This document shows positions 8,141-16,037 of a stretch of 64,000 bases of DNA, in pieces. This DNA comes from an uncultured Lachnospiraceae bacterium. GTDB taxonomy: Bacteria > Bacillota > Clostridia > Lachnospirales > Lachnospiraceae. The stretch's first letter is position 1. Every line of letters starts with the position of its first letter. The notes under the pieces were generated by a model. That model saw nothing but the letters and a program-made list of their open reading frames with translations, ran no database searches and was not told the origin of the DNA. The position numbers and the translations under genes are program-made. The stretch covers positions 1-64,000 of the forward strand of contig CAJURH010000004.1 in assembly GCA_910588775.1 (NCBI GenBank), given 5' to 3'.

Positions 8141-8755
8141 TTACGGCTTCACAATCTGGTGCGCTTCCATCATTTTCTCCACAATCACATACATGTTGGT
8201 CACGTCGCCCACCCGCAGTTTATCCTTCAGATTATAGAAATCCAGGCAAGTGCCGCAGGTGAGAATCTCCACGCCCTGGGCTTCCAGGCTTTTTAAGTCT
8301 TCCAGCGCCGGGGAGTCTTCGCAGCTTAACGCGGCTCCGCCGTTGTAGAACAGAATCGTCTCTGGCAAAATCTCCTGCTGGCCCAGCGCATAGATGAATC
8401 CCTTCATCAGGGTTTTGCCCAGCTCTTCGTCTCCCTCCCCCATTTTGGAAGAAGAAACCGCCACCACGATTTTTCTCTTCTGGCCCGGCTCTGCCAGGCA
8501 CACTTCCACTTCGCCTTCTTCGGGCATCTGGGCGCCCTCGCCTATGGTCATGGTCACTTTATATTGATTTTCCCCCAGTTTTTCTGATTTCACGCCATAG
8601 CCTTTCTGGTTGGCCATTTTAGTCAGATTCTGAACGGCGATTTCATTGTCCACCAGCGTCTCCACCACACCGGATCCGGCCAGATCCCGGATGGCGTTTT
8701 TCGTCTTGACCACTGGAATTGGACATGCGTCGCCCATTGCATTTACCTGTATCAT
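8141..8755 (-). CDS. yedF: YedF, sulfurtransferase-like selenium metabolism protein
   Basis: 204 residues in two parts. Residues 1-70 are a TusA-like domain with the reactive cysteine C11 in GDACPIPVVKTK. Residues about 95-204 are a DsrE-like domain with cysteines in SCEDSP and CGTCLDFY. This architecture is the YedF family that co-occurs with SelD and selenium-dependent molybdenum hydroxylases, where it is thought to carry persulfide or perselenide. It lies 29 nt after the double-cubane reductase gene and ends the selenium operon. RBS AAGGGGGAA precedes the ATG. The biochemical role is inferred from the family. Confidence 0.9.
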   Translation of the reverse strand: MIQVNAMGDACPIPVVKTKNAIRDLAGSGVVETLVDNEIAVQNLTKMANQKGYGVKSEKLGENQYKVTMTIGEGAQMPEEGEVEVCLAEPGQKRKIVVAVSSSKMGEGDEELGKTLMKGFIYALGQQEILPETILFYNGGAALSCEDSPALEDLKSLEAQGVEILTCGTCLDFYNLKDKLRVGDVTNMYVIVEKMMEAHQIVKP

Positions 8756-8784
8756 TGCAGTTTCCCCCTTTTATTCACCGTTTC

Positions 8785-9927
8785 CTACAGCATCTCAATG
8801 AATGCGGCAATCCTTGTCTTCAACTGTCCCACATCCGCCTGGGAATAGTCGGTTTCCAGATTCATATATGGAATCTTCTTCTCTTCGTTGATAAAGCGTT
8901 TGATTCGCAGCGTCTCCACCGCATAAGTATGGCACGCCTGTAGCTCCATGTCAACAACCCCATCCACATTGTATTCATCAATCATGCTATTTAATAATTT
9001 AATCCTATTGTCGTTCGGAGTCATGCAGGAACAGCCGATGTTCACATACTTCCTGGCCAGTGCGTCGTATACATCCGGATTGGACTCGTCCACGTTTTCT
9101 TCCATGGATTTTGCCCCTGAACAGTTCTCGAATCCCACCACTACGGCGCCGCTTTCTTCCACCGCTTCCACCACTTTCATGGTCGCGCCGCCCATGGGAC
9201 AGCCTGTAATCAGTATTCTGGGTTTCTTCTCTGTGTTCTTAGCCTCTGCCTGGATTTTCTCAATCAACGCTTCCATCTGCGCCGGAATCTTCTCCCGCTC
9301 GAAGTTAAAGGTGGTGGCCACCAGCGTATTCATCAGATCCGTGCCGGAGATGGGCGCCGGGTCCGCTTTCATAATGGAATACAAGTTTTTCAGTGCGGTA
9401 CGCTCCGCGTTTTTCACCCGGATGCCCCGGCGGATGTCATCTTCCGTAATGGTCACGCCGAACACCTTTTCCAATTTTTCCTTCATGCGGATGATTTCCC
9501 TTTTGTACATCTCCACGCCCATTTCCGTGGGACAGTTGGGCAGTTCCATGATATGCACGGGCTTAAAGTCCGCCATGTACTCATACATTTTCTTCTTCCC
9601 GTCACAGGTGGTTTCGCCCACCACCAGGTCGGAAAAATAAAAGAACGGACATTTATCCGTTTTCCCAAATCCATAGCTGGACTTAATAAGCGGACAAAGG
9701 TTCTTGGGCAGATCCGCCTCCGCCGCCGGAATAGTCTCGTCGGATGTGGCGCACAGGGAAACCACCGCCGCGTTCATGGCTACCGCCAATTCTTGCGGAA
9801 AATATGTACAGAAGATACCGATAACCGGCTTATTCTGGTCCTTAATCTTCTTCACATTCAAAAAAGCGTTTCGTCTGCCTTCCGCAAAATCCTCAAAAAT
9901 CTCCGGTAAATTTTTCCTTAGTTCCAT
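8785..9927 (-). CDS. Double-cubane-cluster reductase, 2-hydroxyacyl-CoA dehydratase D-type (YjiM-like)
   Basis: 380 residues, HgdB/FldC superfamily. Cysteines in KCPFFYF, NCPTEMG, GCPMGG, NCSGAK and GCSCMTPN are spaced as in the double-cubane [8Fe-9S] proteins (E. coli YjiM, Carboxydothermus DCCP), which receive low-potential electrons from an ATP-driven activator and reduce small molecules. There is only one such subunit here and no acyl-CoA ligand genes nearby, which favours the DCCP type over a true dehydratase. Its likely activator is encoded at 11516-12280 in the same strand and cluster. RBS AAAAGGAG precedes the ATG. The physiological substrate is unknown. Confidence 0.85.
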   Translation of the reverse strand: MELRKNLPEIFEDFAEGRRNAFLNVKKIKDQNKPVIGIFCTYFPQELAVAMNAAVVSLCATSDETIPAAEADLPKNLCPLIKSSYGFGKTDKCPFFYFSDLVVGETTCDGKKKMYEYMADFKPVHIMELPNCPTEMGVEMYKREIIRMKEKLEKVFGVTITEDDIRRGIRVKNAERTALKNLYSIMKADPAPISGTDLMNTLVATTFNFEREKIPAQMEALIEKIQAEAKNTEKKPRILITGCPMGGATMKVVEAVEESGAVVVGFENCSGAKSMEENVDESNPDVYDALARKYVNIGCSCMTPNDNRIKLLNSMIDEYNVDGVVDMELQACHTYAVETLRIKRFINEEKKIPYMNLETDYSQADVGQLKTRIAAFIEML

Positions 9928-9964
9928 GGTTATTCTCCTTTTACTTTTCTATAACATTATCCAT

Positions 9965-10092
9965 TTGCGAAACACCCCTTTCGTAACCAGAGTTTGGGCA
10001 AAATAAACAAATAAAGAGCGAATCGAAAACGGTTTTGAGCTCTGTCTTGTATATTTTGACCAAGCTCGTGATATCTGAACGTAGTTTCGCAA
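9965..10092. repeat. Intergenic element with TTGCGAAAC/GTTTCGCAA ends
   Basis: A 128-bp stretch in the gap between the DUF3343 and reductase genes is bounded by perfect 9-bp inverted repeats TTGCGAAAC (9965-9973) and GTTTCGCAA (10084-10092). The same termini recur at 19060, 25454 and 58335. An internal GACCAAGCTCGTG has a near match (GACCAGCTCGTG) near 40085. No gene is visible inside. Confidence 0.6.
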
Positions 10093-10101
10093 TTACCTAT
10101 T

Positions 10102-10338
10102 CTATAACATCAATTCCACAACATCCTGATACTCCATCCGCCGCTCCTGAATGGCTTGCCGGCAGAGTGGATATTCCTCTACCGGAATGCGCCAGGCCAG
10201 GCCGCAGCCGGCCGTGATTTCCCTGGGGATGGGAATTAGCCGGCCGGGAATTCCGTTGCCGATGCACTGCTTTTCAAAAGACATGGCCTCCGTTGTGGAA
10301 TGAAACGATATCACCATATATTTTTTCTTTTCTCTCAT
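10102..10338 (-). CDS. DUF3343 family putative Se/S carrier protein
   Basis: 78-residue small protein matching the DUF3343 family: an N-terminal KKYMVISFHSTTEAMSFEK strand-helix and a GCGLAWRIP segment near residue 45 holding the conserved cysteine. DUF3343 genes accompany YedF and cysteine-desulfurase-like genes in selenium-using Clostridia. RBS AAAGGTGA. It sits 23 nt downstream of the aminotransferase gene and is followed by the repeat-bearing gap before the reductase. Likely a carrier of reduced sulfur or selenium; this is by association. Confidence 0.82.
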   Translation of the reverse strand: MREKKKYMVISFHSTTEAMSFEKQCIGNGIPGRLIPIPREITAGCGLAWRIPVEEYPLCRQAIQERRMEYQDVVELML

Positions 10339-10361
10339 AAGTCACCTTTCTGAATCCCGTC

Positions 10362-11519
10362 TTAAAAATAACCTGGCCACACATTGTCCCCAGCGATTTC
10401 CTGGACCGCCCGGATGGCCTCGTCCACCTCTTCTTCGGTATTAAAATAGGAGAAACTAAACCGCACAGCCCCCTGTTCCACAGTCCCCAACGCCTGGTGC
10501 ATCAGCGGCGCGCAGTGCGCGCCAGAGCGGACGCAAATCTTATAGTCTTCCCACAAAATATCGCTGACCACCGCGGAATCCATGCCATTGATGTTCAAAG
10601 ACACGATCGGCGCCCGTATCTTGGCTTCCAAGTCACCGTAAAGCGCCACGGTCCGAACCTGTGACACGCCCTGCGCAAAACGCCTGGCCAGCGCGTCTTC
10701 CTTCTGATAAATGGCTTCCACGCCTGTCTCCTTCAGAAAATCCAGCGCCGCATTCAAGCCCGCGATCCCATGTCCATTGGCCGTGCCCGCCTCCAGCGCC
10801 GCAGGCATGTCCGAGGGATGTTTCCTGTCAAAACTATGGTTCCCGCTCCCACCCACTTTAAAAGGCTCCGCCGTAAGTCCCTTCCTGATGTAAACGCCCC
10901 CTGTGCCCTGGGGGCCAAGCAATCCCTTGTGTCCGGTGAAACACAGCACGTCTATGCCCATCTTCTCCACATCGATGGGCAACGTCCCCGCCGTCTGGGA
11001 AGCGTCTACAATCAGAAGAATCCCCCGTTTTCTGGTAAACGCCGAGACTTTCGCCAGATCCGTCACGTTTCCCGTCAGATTAGACGCATGGGTAATCACC
11101 ACGGCCTTTGTGTTCTCTTGGCCGGATTTGGCCAACTTCTCATAGGAAATCCGGCCTTTTTTGTCTGCTGGCAATATGGTAAGCTTTACCCCTTCCTCTT
11201 CCTTTCGGTAAAGGGGCCTTAGGACGGAATTGTGTTCACAGGCAGTGGTCACCACGTGATCCCCTGAATGGATAAGCGCGCCTATGGCAATATTCAGCGC
11301 TTCCGTCGCATTGCAGGTAAAGGAAACCCTGGATGGGTCTGCAATGTGAAACAGATCCGCCAGCTTCTCCCTGGCGTCATAGATCAGACGGGAGGCGCTT
11401 AACGTAGGCGCATGGGCGCCCCGTCCGGCATTTCCAATGGTATGAAAAGATTTGCACACCGCTTCCTCCACCTGCGGCGGTTTCAAGAAAGACGTTGCGG
11501 AGGAGTCCAGATAAATCAT
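10362..11519 (-). CDS. Cysteine desulfurase-like aminotransferase class V (CsdB/SufS type)
   Basis: 385 residues. It starts MIYLDSSATSFLKPP, has a TEALNIAI segment, a THASNLTG loop, the PLP lysine in FTGHKGLLGP near residue 203, and the active-site cysteine in RSGAHCAP near 336. These features fit group II cysteine desulfurases/selenocysteine lyases, which release sulfur or selenium from (seleno)cysteine as a protein-bound persulfide or selenide. The ATGA overlap with the activator gene shows coupling. Together with DUF3343 and YedF it forms the set known from selenium-dependent molybdenum hydroxylase maturation. Substrate preference cannot be read from sequence. Confidence 0.88.
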   Translation of the reverse strand: MIYLDSSATSFLKPPQVEEAVCKSFHTIGNAGRGAHAPTLSASRLIYDAREKLADLFHIADPSRVSFTCNATEALNIAIGALIHSGDHVVTTACEHNSVLRPLYRKEEEGVKLTILPADKKGRISYEKLAKSGQENTKAVVITHASNLTGNVTDLAKVSAFTRKRGILLIVDASQTAGTLPIDVEKMGIDVLCFTGHKGLLGPQGTGGVYIRKGLTAEPFKVGGSGNHSFDRKHPSDMPAALEAGTANGHGIAGLNAALDFLKETGVEAIYQKEDALARRFAQGVSQVRTVALYGDLEAKIRAPIVSLNINGMDSAVVSDILWEDYKICVRSGAHCAPLMHQALGTVEQGAVRFSFSYFNTEEEVDEAIRAVQEIAGDNVWPGYF

Positions 11520-12280
11520 GACATCTCCTCCGCCGTCAACGCCGCGCCCAAGGCTCCGGCATATCGGGCAAATGCATGGGTCTGCACAGGCTGTCCCAGC
11601 TTCTCTGAAAGCACGCGGATAAAATATGGGCTACCGCATAGCCCTCCAGTCAGAGCCGCGTCCCCGTTTATGCCAAAACGAGACGCAAGGCCAGCCACCC
11701 GGTAAGCCACCGAGTCAATCACGCCAGCGGCAATATCCTCCCGCTTCTCGCCCTTTCCAATATGACTGATTACCTCAGATTCCGCAAAAACCGTGCACAT
11801 AGCACTGATGCTCAGCGCCTCTCCCTCTTTTGCCAGTTGATACATCTCCTCCAGAGAAGCCCCCAGGCGGGTAGCCATCACCTCCAGGAATTTTCCGGTG
11901 CCAGCGGCGCATTTGTCATTCATCAGAAAATCCAGCACTTTCCCTTCCGCCACTTTGATAACCTTCGTATCCTGTCCGCCCACGTCGATGATAGTCACAT
12001 TTTTCTCGAACAAATCCCAGGCGCCCTTTCCATGACAGGTGATTTCCGTCACAACTTTATCCGCATAATCCACACAGACTCTTCCGTATCCGGTGGCCAC
12101 ACAGCGCATGGAAGCGGCAAACCCTTTTTCCTTTAGCTTTTCGTAGATGGCCTGAGCAGTCTCTCTCCCGTTCCACCCTGTGGGCAGCGTAAAAGAATCC
12201 ACTGTTTTCCCGCCGTCCAGGATTACAGCTTTTGACGCAGTGGACCCAATATCAATGCCTACGCAATACTTCTTCTCCAT
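11516..12280 (-). CDS. ATP-dependent activator of the double-cubane reductase (BadF/HgdC/YjiL family)
   Basis: 254-residue ASKHA ATPase. It has the phosphate loop GIDIGSTASKAV at the N-terminus, DVGGQDTKV near residue 93, NDKCAAGTGKFLE near 113 and SAMCTVFAESE near 152; the two cysteines are the expected ligands of the subunit-bridging [4Fe-4S] cluster. Such homodimers use ATP to push one low-potential electron into a partner reductase, here most likely the product at 8785-9927. Start at ATG 12280 (MEKKYCVGID) with AGAAAG upstream; the longer frame has no matching family sequence. It lies 23 nt downstream of the LysR gene. Confidence 0.87.
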   Translation of the reverse strand: MEKKYCVGIDIGSTASKAVILDGGKTVDSFTLPTGWNGRETAQAIYEKLKEKGFAASMRCVATGYGRVCVDYADKVVTEITCHGKGAWDLFEKNVTIIDVGGQDTKVIKVAEGKVLDFLMNDKCAAGTGKFLEVMATRLGASLEEMYQLAKEGEALSISAMCTVFAESEVISHIGKGEKREDIAAGVIDSVAYRVAGLASRFGINGDAALTGGLCGSPYFIRVLSEKLGQPVQTHAFARYAGALGAALTAEEMS

Positions 12281-12303
12281 AATCTTTCTCTCCAACTGCC
12301 GCC

Positions 12304-13197
12304 CTATTGATAATATTGCGACAAATAATTCACAAACTCCTCCACATAACTTTTCAATATGCACCCCTTCTGATGGATAATATAAAACTGGCGGCCCGAC
12401 AGCTCCCCAGGCAGTTCAAACTTCAGCAAACGCCCCGCGTCCAGATCACTCTGTATGGCTTTCTCCGATATGATGGATATGCCAAGCCCTCCAGCCACCA
12501 GATTCTTAATGGATTCCTGATCGTTCATCCGAGCCGTCACCGAAAGATCTTCCTGTGAAATCCCCATTCTCTCCAGAAACAGTTTCGCGCTTTCCCCGCT
12601 TCCACTGCCCTGCTCCCGCAAAATCACAGGTTTCTTCAACAATTCCTTCAGCGGCGCCGGCTCCTGACTCTGCATGGAGAGATACGGTTCTGCCGCCGGC
12701 GTGATAAGCGCCATGTGGTCCTGGTAAAACTGCCGAAACTCCAACGAATCATCCTGCGTCTTCATCCCCACCAGACCAATGTCGTAGCTGCCCTTTTGCA
12801 CCGCGTCAATAATATCCTGGCTATCCCCCTGGCTAATCTCAAAACAAACGTCCTCATGTTGTTTCTCAAAACCCGGCAGCGCCTCCGGCAAAATGTAGGC
12901 GGAAGGGATTGTGGAAACGCCCAGGCGAATAACTTTTGGCTCGTTTCCGTTCCAGCCTGTCACCAGATCGTCCCGCAGTTTTAAAATATTCTGGGCGCAC
13001 TCATAGAACTCCCATCCTCTGGGCGTAATCTCAAAATTTTTGGCCGTCCGGGTCACTAACTGGGAATCCAATTCCTCTTCCAGTAGCCGGATGTGGGTGC
13101 TGATGGTAGGCTGGGAAATCCCTAATTTCTCAGCCGCCACGGTAAAGCTCTTGTATTTTACCACTGCAGCGTAAGACCGAAGTTGTTTAAAATCCAT
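12304..13197 (-). CDS. Selenium metabolism-associated LysR-family regulator
   Basis: 297 residues: an N-terminal winged HTH (MDFKQLRSYAAVVKYKSF, then AAEKLGISQPTISTHI) and a periplasmic-binding-like effector domain from about residue 90. It heads the operon that carries the activator, cysteine-desulfurase-like and DUF3343 genes, the usual position of the selenium-associated LysR subgroup. RBS GGGGGG and a promoter TTGACA-17-TACAGT lie upstream. Autoregulation and control of the cluster are likely. The effector is unknown. Confidence 0.85.
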   Translation of the reverse strand: MDFKQLRSYAAVVKYKSFTVAAEKLGISQPTISTHIRLLEEELDSQLVTRTAKNFEITPRGWEFYECAQNILKLRDDLVTGWNGNEPKVIRLGVSTIPSAYILPEALPGFEKQHEDVCFEISQGDSQDIIDAVQKGSYDIGLVGMKTQDDSLEFRQFYQDHMALITPAAEPYLSMQSQEPAPLKELLKKPVILREQGSGSGESAKLFLERMGISQEDLSVTARMNDQESIKNLVAGGLGISIISEKAIQSDLDAGRLLKFELPGELSGRQFYIIHQKGCILKSYVEEFVNYLSQYYQ

Positions 13198-13227
13198 GTT
13201 CTCCCCCCTTGTTATGTGTTAACTTCA

Positions 13228-13256
13228 ACTGTACCTTGTTTCATTGGCATTGTCAA
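13228..13256 (-). promoter_or_regulatory. Promoter of the LysR-led selenium operon
   Basis: On the minus strand TTGACA, a 17-bp spacer and TACAGT, about 25 nt before the expected leader and the GGGGGG RBS. It begins just after the mobA stop codon. Confidence 0.7.
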
Positions 13257-13262
13257 TAAATA

Positions 13263-13865
13263 TTATTGGTTTTCTAAATGTGAATGGTCGTCCTTTTGCA
13301 GTAACTCTTGATACTCGGACATTTCATTGATATTCTGAAACTGCGCCTCTTCTGCATTGCTGCGATAAACGCCATATCCATGTTTTTTCAAAAGCTCCAG
13401 AACTGACCCACGCCCCCCTTCCAGAGCCTCTGCCATAGCATCCGCAAGCGCCGCGCTGTAGACTCCCATCAGCGGCTCCAGTCTATCGCCATGCTTAAGA
13501 ATCGTAGCCGGAAATGAATTTCTTCCATCCATTTCCAGAAGCCTCTGCAATTCCGTAACGGATAAAAGCGGCGTATCCACACTCAAGACCAGGCACCGAC
13601 TGTGAACCGCTTGCCGCAAACAGGCTTCCAGTCCACCCAGCGGCCCCCTTTCGGCAAACCGGTCCATCACCAGCCGCCCGGCGCAGCCTGCTCCCCGGTA
13701 GCCGGACGCCAAAATATCCCCAATGCCCAGTCGTCGGCCTTTCTCAATCTGAATGTCCAGAAAAGTCCGCTCCCGGTAAATCAAATCCGATTTATCCCGC
13801 CCCATCCGGCTGCTGCGCCCGCCCGCCAGAACAATCATAGAATACTCCGCGCCTATTTCTTGCAT
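13263..13865 (-). CDS. mobA: Molybdenum cofactor guanylyltransferase MobA
   Basis: About 200 residues, nucleotidyltransferase fold. The N-terminal GTP-binding loop is LAGGRSSRMGRDKSDL; FAERGPLGG and the metal-binding SVDTPLLS follow, with the conserved GRNSFPAT-like segment later. MobA converts Mo-MPT to the guanine dinucleotide form used by formate dehydrogenase and DMSO-reductase-type enzymes. Start at ATG 13865 with GGGAGGG 6 nt upstream. The gene lies directly upstream of the LysR/selenium operon on the same strand and across from fdhD-moaC-moaA, which suggests a selenium-plus-molybdenum enzyme elsewhere in the genome. Confidence 0.88.
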   Translation of the reverse strand: MQEIGAEYSMIVLAGGRSSRMGRDKSDLIYRERTFLDIQIEKGRRLGIGDILASGYRGAGCAGRLVMDRFAERGPLGGLEACLRQAVHSRCLVLSVDTPLLSVTELQRLLEMDGRNSFPATILKHGDRLEPLMGVYSAALADAMAEALEGGRGSVLELLKKHGYGVYRSNAEEAQFQNINEMSEYQELLQKDDHSHLENQ

Positions 13866-13922
13866 GTTAAAAACCCTCCCAAACAAAAGCGCAAATCCAT
13901 GACACGGATTCACGCTCTAGTC

Positions 13923-14390
13923 TCAATAATAAATAAACTTCTTACTTGCACTGACTCGTTTCAATTTGAACCATTTTCCCTCGGTTCCTATCCAGGAACC
14001 CAGCTGAAAAGAACCGAACCTGCCCGTGGTAGTTGTCTTGATTCTCACATATTTCTTCGACAGCTTCATAGTTCCTTTTCCCTTTTCGCCCCATCCCTTA
14101 TCCCTATACTGAAAGGTTACGGTATTGCCTTTTCTCTTGCCCACAATTTTCTGGGTATAGGCGCTTCTGTACGGATTGCTCCGATCGTATAGAATCTGGA
14201 ACACAACCTGTTTCTTCGTAATCTTCTTAATCACCACTGTACGGTAGGATTCTGCGCCTGCTCCCACGAAATGCTTCTTGTAAGTGCCTGTGCGCGCCGC
14301 CGCCTGCACCTTCTCCGCAGGGACAATAATCGCCAATAGCGACACAAGAACCAGAAGACAGAGCAGTTTTTGATTCTTTTTTCTCTTCAT
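13923..14390 (-). CDS. Small secreted protein of unknown function
   Basis: 155 residues. A basic start (MKRKKNQK) and hydrophobic helix LLCLLVLVSLLAIIVPA form a signal peptide ending near VQAAA. The mature part is short, basic and beta-rich (KKITKKQVVFQILY, VTFQYRDKGWGEKGKG, MKLSKKYVRIKTTTTG), resembling small lipocalin-like or extracellular beta-barrel proteins, but I do not recognise the family. RBS AGGAAAGGAAA supports the start at 14390. It is read away from the fdhD operon promoter and precedes mobA by 57 nt. Confidence 0.7.
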   Translation of the reverse strand: MKRKKNQKLLCLLVLVSLLAIIVPAEKVQAAARTGTYKKHFVGAGAESYRTVVIKKITKKQVVFQILYDRSNPYRSAYTQKIVGKRKGNTVTFQYRDKGWGEKGKGTMKLSKKYVRIKTTTTGRFGSFQLGSWIGTEGKWFKLKRVSASKKFIYY

Positions 14391-14481
14391 ACTTTTTTCC
14401 TTTCCTCTCTTTTCTTTTATTTTACCTTTCCGCGATTTATCTGTCAAGTTTGCAGCAGTTTTGAAACACGCTTTAATAAAC

Positions 14482-14510
14482 TTTACACTTTCCCCTTAAC
14501 ACGCTATAAT
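14482..14510 (+). promoter_or_regulatory. Promoter of the fdhD-moaC-moaA operon
   Basis: TTTACA, a 17-bp spacer and TATAAT, 69 nt upstream of the small first gene at 14579. Confidence 0.72.
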
Positions 14511-14578
14511 ATCTTATATAAGAACGCCCAGACAATCTGCCAAAACAAGAGGTCACAAGAAGTATGGAGGGGTTGAAA

Positions 14579-14761
14579 ATGACGGAAAAAGAAATGATTA
14601 AAATGACCATCGAAGAATTTGAACGATTGCAGGATTACATGATTTCAACGGAAAAGGACTCCGAGAGCTACCGGAAAATGAAACGGCGCTACATCGCGCT
14701 GAAAGTCATTCTGACATCCTCAGGAATTAACCTAACGGAACTGGATTTTATAAAGGAATAA
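14579..14761 (+). CDS. Small charged helical protein of unknown function
   Basis: 60 codons starting MTEKEMIKMTIEEFERL, with GGAGGGG 7 nt upstream of the ATG. Largely alpha-helical, acidic then basic (SYRKMKRRYIALKVILT), no membrane segment. It is the first gene after the operon promoter and 21 nt before fdhD. I do not recognise the family. The strong RBS and operon position support that it is translated. Confidence 0.65.
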   Translation: MTEKEMIKMTIEEFERLQDYMISTEKDSESYRKMKRRYIALKVILTSSGINLTELDFIKE

Positions 14762-14782
14762 CACGAAAATTGGAGAATACAA

Positions 14783-15532
14783 ATGTACAGCAAAGAACCA
14801 TCCAAAGAACAGACGCTTCTCACATCCACGCCTTATCAGTATATCGGACGGGACGGCGCGCGGCGGGAAGAATCGGAAGAAGTCCTGTCGGAGCATTGCA
14901 TGGAAATCTGCATAAACGGACAAACGGCCACAAAACAGGTCTGCATTCATAAGTTTCTAACCGAGCTGGCTCTGGGCTATCTGCTCACGGAAGGTTTCAT
15001 TCATTCCGAAAGCGACGTGGCGCAGATAGCCATCTGCGAACAAGGCGCAAAAGCGGAAATTCTTTTAAAAGAAAAGCCAGCGGAAACCAGAAAGATTTCC
15101 CCGGTTATCCCGATTCCCTGGGAAACCGAACATATTTTCTCTTTAGCAGATCGTTTTGCAGCGGGTATGCCGCTTCACCAGAAAACTTTCGCCACTCATA
15201 GCTGTTTTCTGGCGCGGGGATCCGAACTTCTTTTCGCATGTGAGGACATCGGGCGGCACAACGCTCTGGACAAAGCTGTGGGGCATGCCCTGCGCCGCGG
15301 CATAGATTTACGGCAGTGCGCCATTTATTCCAGCGGCCGCATCCCCACCGACATGGCCATGAAGGCCATCCGCTCCGGCGTTCCCATCCTGGCCAGCAAA
15401 GCCTCCCCTTCTCAGGAAGCCGTGGCTCTGGCACAAAAATACAATCTGACCTTAATCTGCGCCGCCAGACGAGACCGCATGAAACTGTTCGCGGGCGCGC
15501 CCCCACTTACCAAAGGAGAAAACAATGGCTGA
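14783..15532 (+). CDS. fdhD: FdhD, sulfurtransferase for formate dehydrogenase maturation
   Basis: 249 residues. FdhD passes sulfur from a cysteine desulfurase to the molybdenum centre of formate dehydrogenase. Visible features: ELALGYLLTEGFI near residue 65, the cysteine loop THSCFLARG near 135, the highly conserved CEDIGRHNALDK near 152, SSGRIPTDMAMKA near 184 and SKASPSQEAV near 205. The loop holds only one cysteine where the E. coli protein has a CxxC pair. The start has GGAG upstream. Its end overlaps moaC by 8 nt. Confidence 0.93.
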   Translation: MYSKEPSKEQTLLTSTPYQYIGRDGARREESEEVLSEHCMEICINGQTATKQVCIHKFLTELALGYLLTEGFIHSESDVAQIAICEQGAKAEILLKEKPAETRKISPVIPIPWETEHIFSLADRFAAGMPLHQKTFATHSCFLARGSELLFACEDIGRHNALDKAVGHALRRGIDLRQCAIYSSGRIPTDMAMKAIRSGVPILASKASPSQEAVALAQKYNLTLICAARRDRMKLFAGAPPLTKGENNG

Positions 15533-16037
15533 ATTTACCCACTTTAACCAACATGGCGAAGCCGTCATGGTAGATGTAAGCGACAAAAAAGAAACCGTAA
15601 GAGAAGCCACCGCCGAAGGACGCATAACCATGAACCGGGAGTGCTTCCAGAAAGTGAAAGACCAGACCATGGGAAAAGGCGACGTGTTGGGCGTGGCCAG
15701 AGTGGCGGGCGTCATGGGCGCCAAGAGAACGTCGGATCTGATCCCTCTGTGCCATATCCTGAATCTGACGAAAGTGGAAATCCAGTTCTCACTGGATGAA
15801 GCCGCCTGCGCTGTCTGGGCCATCTGCACAGTAAAAACCACCGGAAAAACCGGCGTGGAGATGGAAGCCTTAACCGGCGTAAACCTGGCGCTTCTGACCA
15901 TCTACGACATGTGCAAGGCCATCGACAAGACTATGGAAATGGACAGCATCCACCTGTGCCGCAAAAGCGGCGGAAAAAGCGGCGACTTCCTTCGGCCCGC
16001 CAGACAAAATTCAAAAGAAACGGGGAACGACAAATGA
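15525..16037 (+). CDS. moaC: Cyclic pyranopterin monophosphate synthase MoaC
   Basis: 170 residues. MoaC rearranges the 3',8-cyclo-GTP made by MoaA into cyclic pyranopterin phosphate. Conserved blocks: VDVSDKKETVREA at residue 16, GVMGAKRTSDLIPLCH near 62, TVKTTGKTGVEMEALTGV near 104 and YDMCKAIDKTM near 126. It is linked by overlaps to fdhD (8 nt) and moaA (ATGA), so the three are translated as a unit. The C-terminal tail is short and basic. Confidence 0.95.
   Translation: MAEFTHFNQHGEAVMVDVSDKKETVREATAEGRITMNRECFQKVKDQTMGKGDVLGVARVAGVMGAKRTSDLIPLCHILNLTKVEIQFSLDEAACAVWAICTVKTTGKTGVEMEALTGVNLALLTIYDMCKAIDKTMEMDSIHLCRKSGGKSGDFLRPARQNSKETGNDK

Noticed and set aside
9928..10101. Separate promoter for the reductase-yedF pair
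   Set aside because: No convincing -35/-10 pair with 16-18 bp spacing; the gap is explained by the repeat element.
8141..13197. In-frame TGA selenocysteine codons in the selenium operon
   Set aside because: All genes read through to normal family lengths without internal TGA.
14511..14578. Moco riboswitch before the fdhD-moaC-moaA operon
   Set aside because: The leader is about 60 nt and lacks the large multi-stem structure of the Moco RNA motif.
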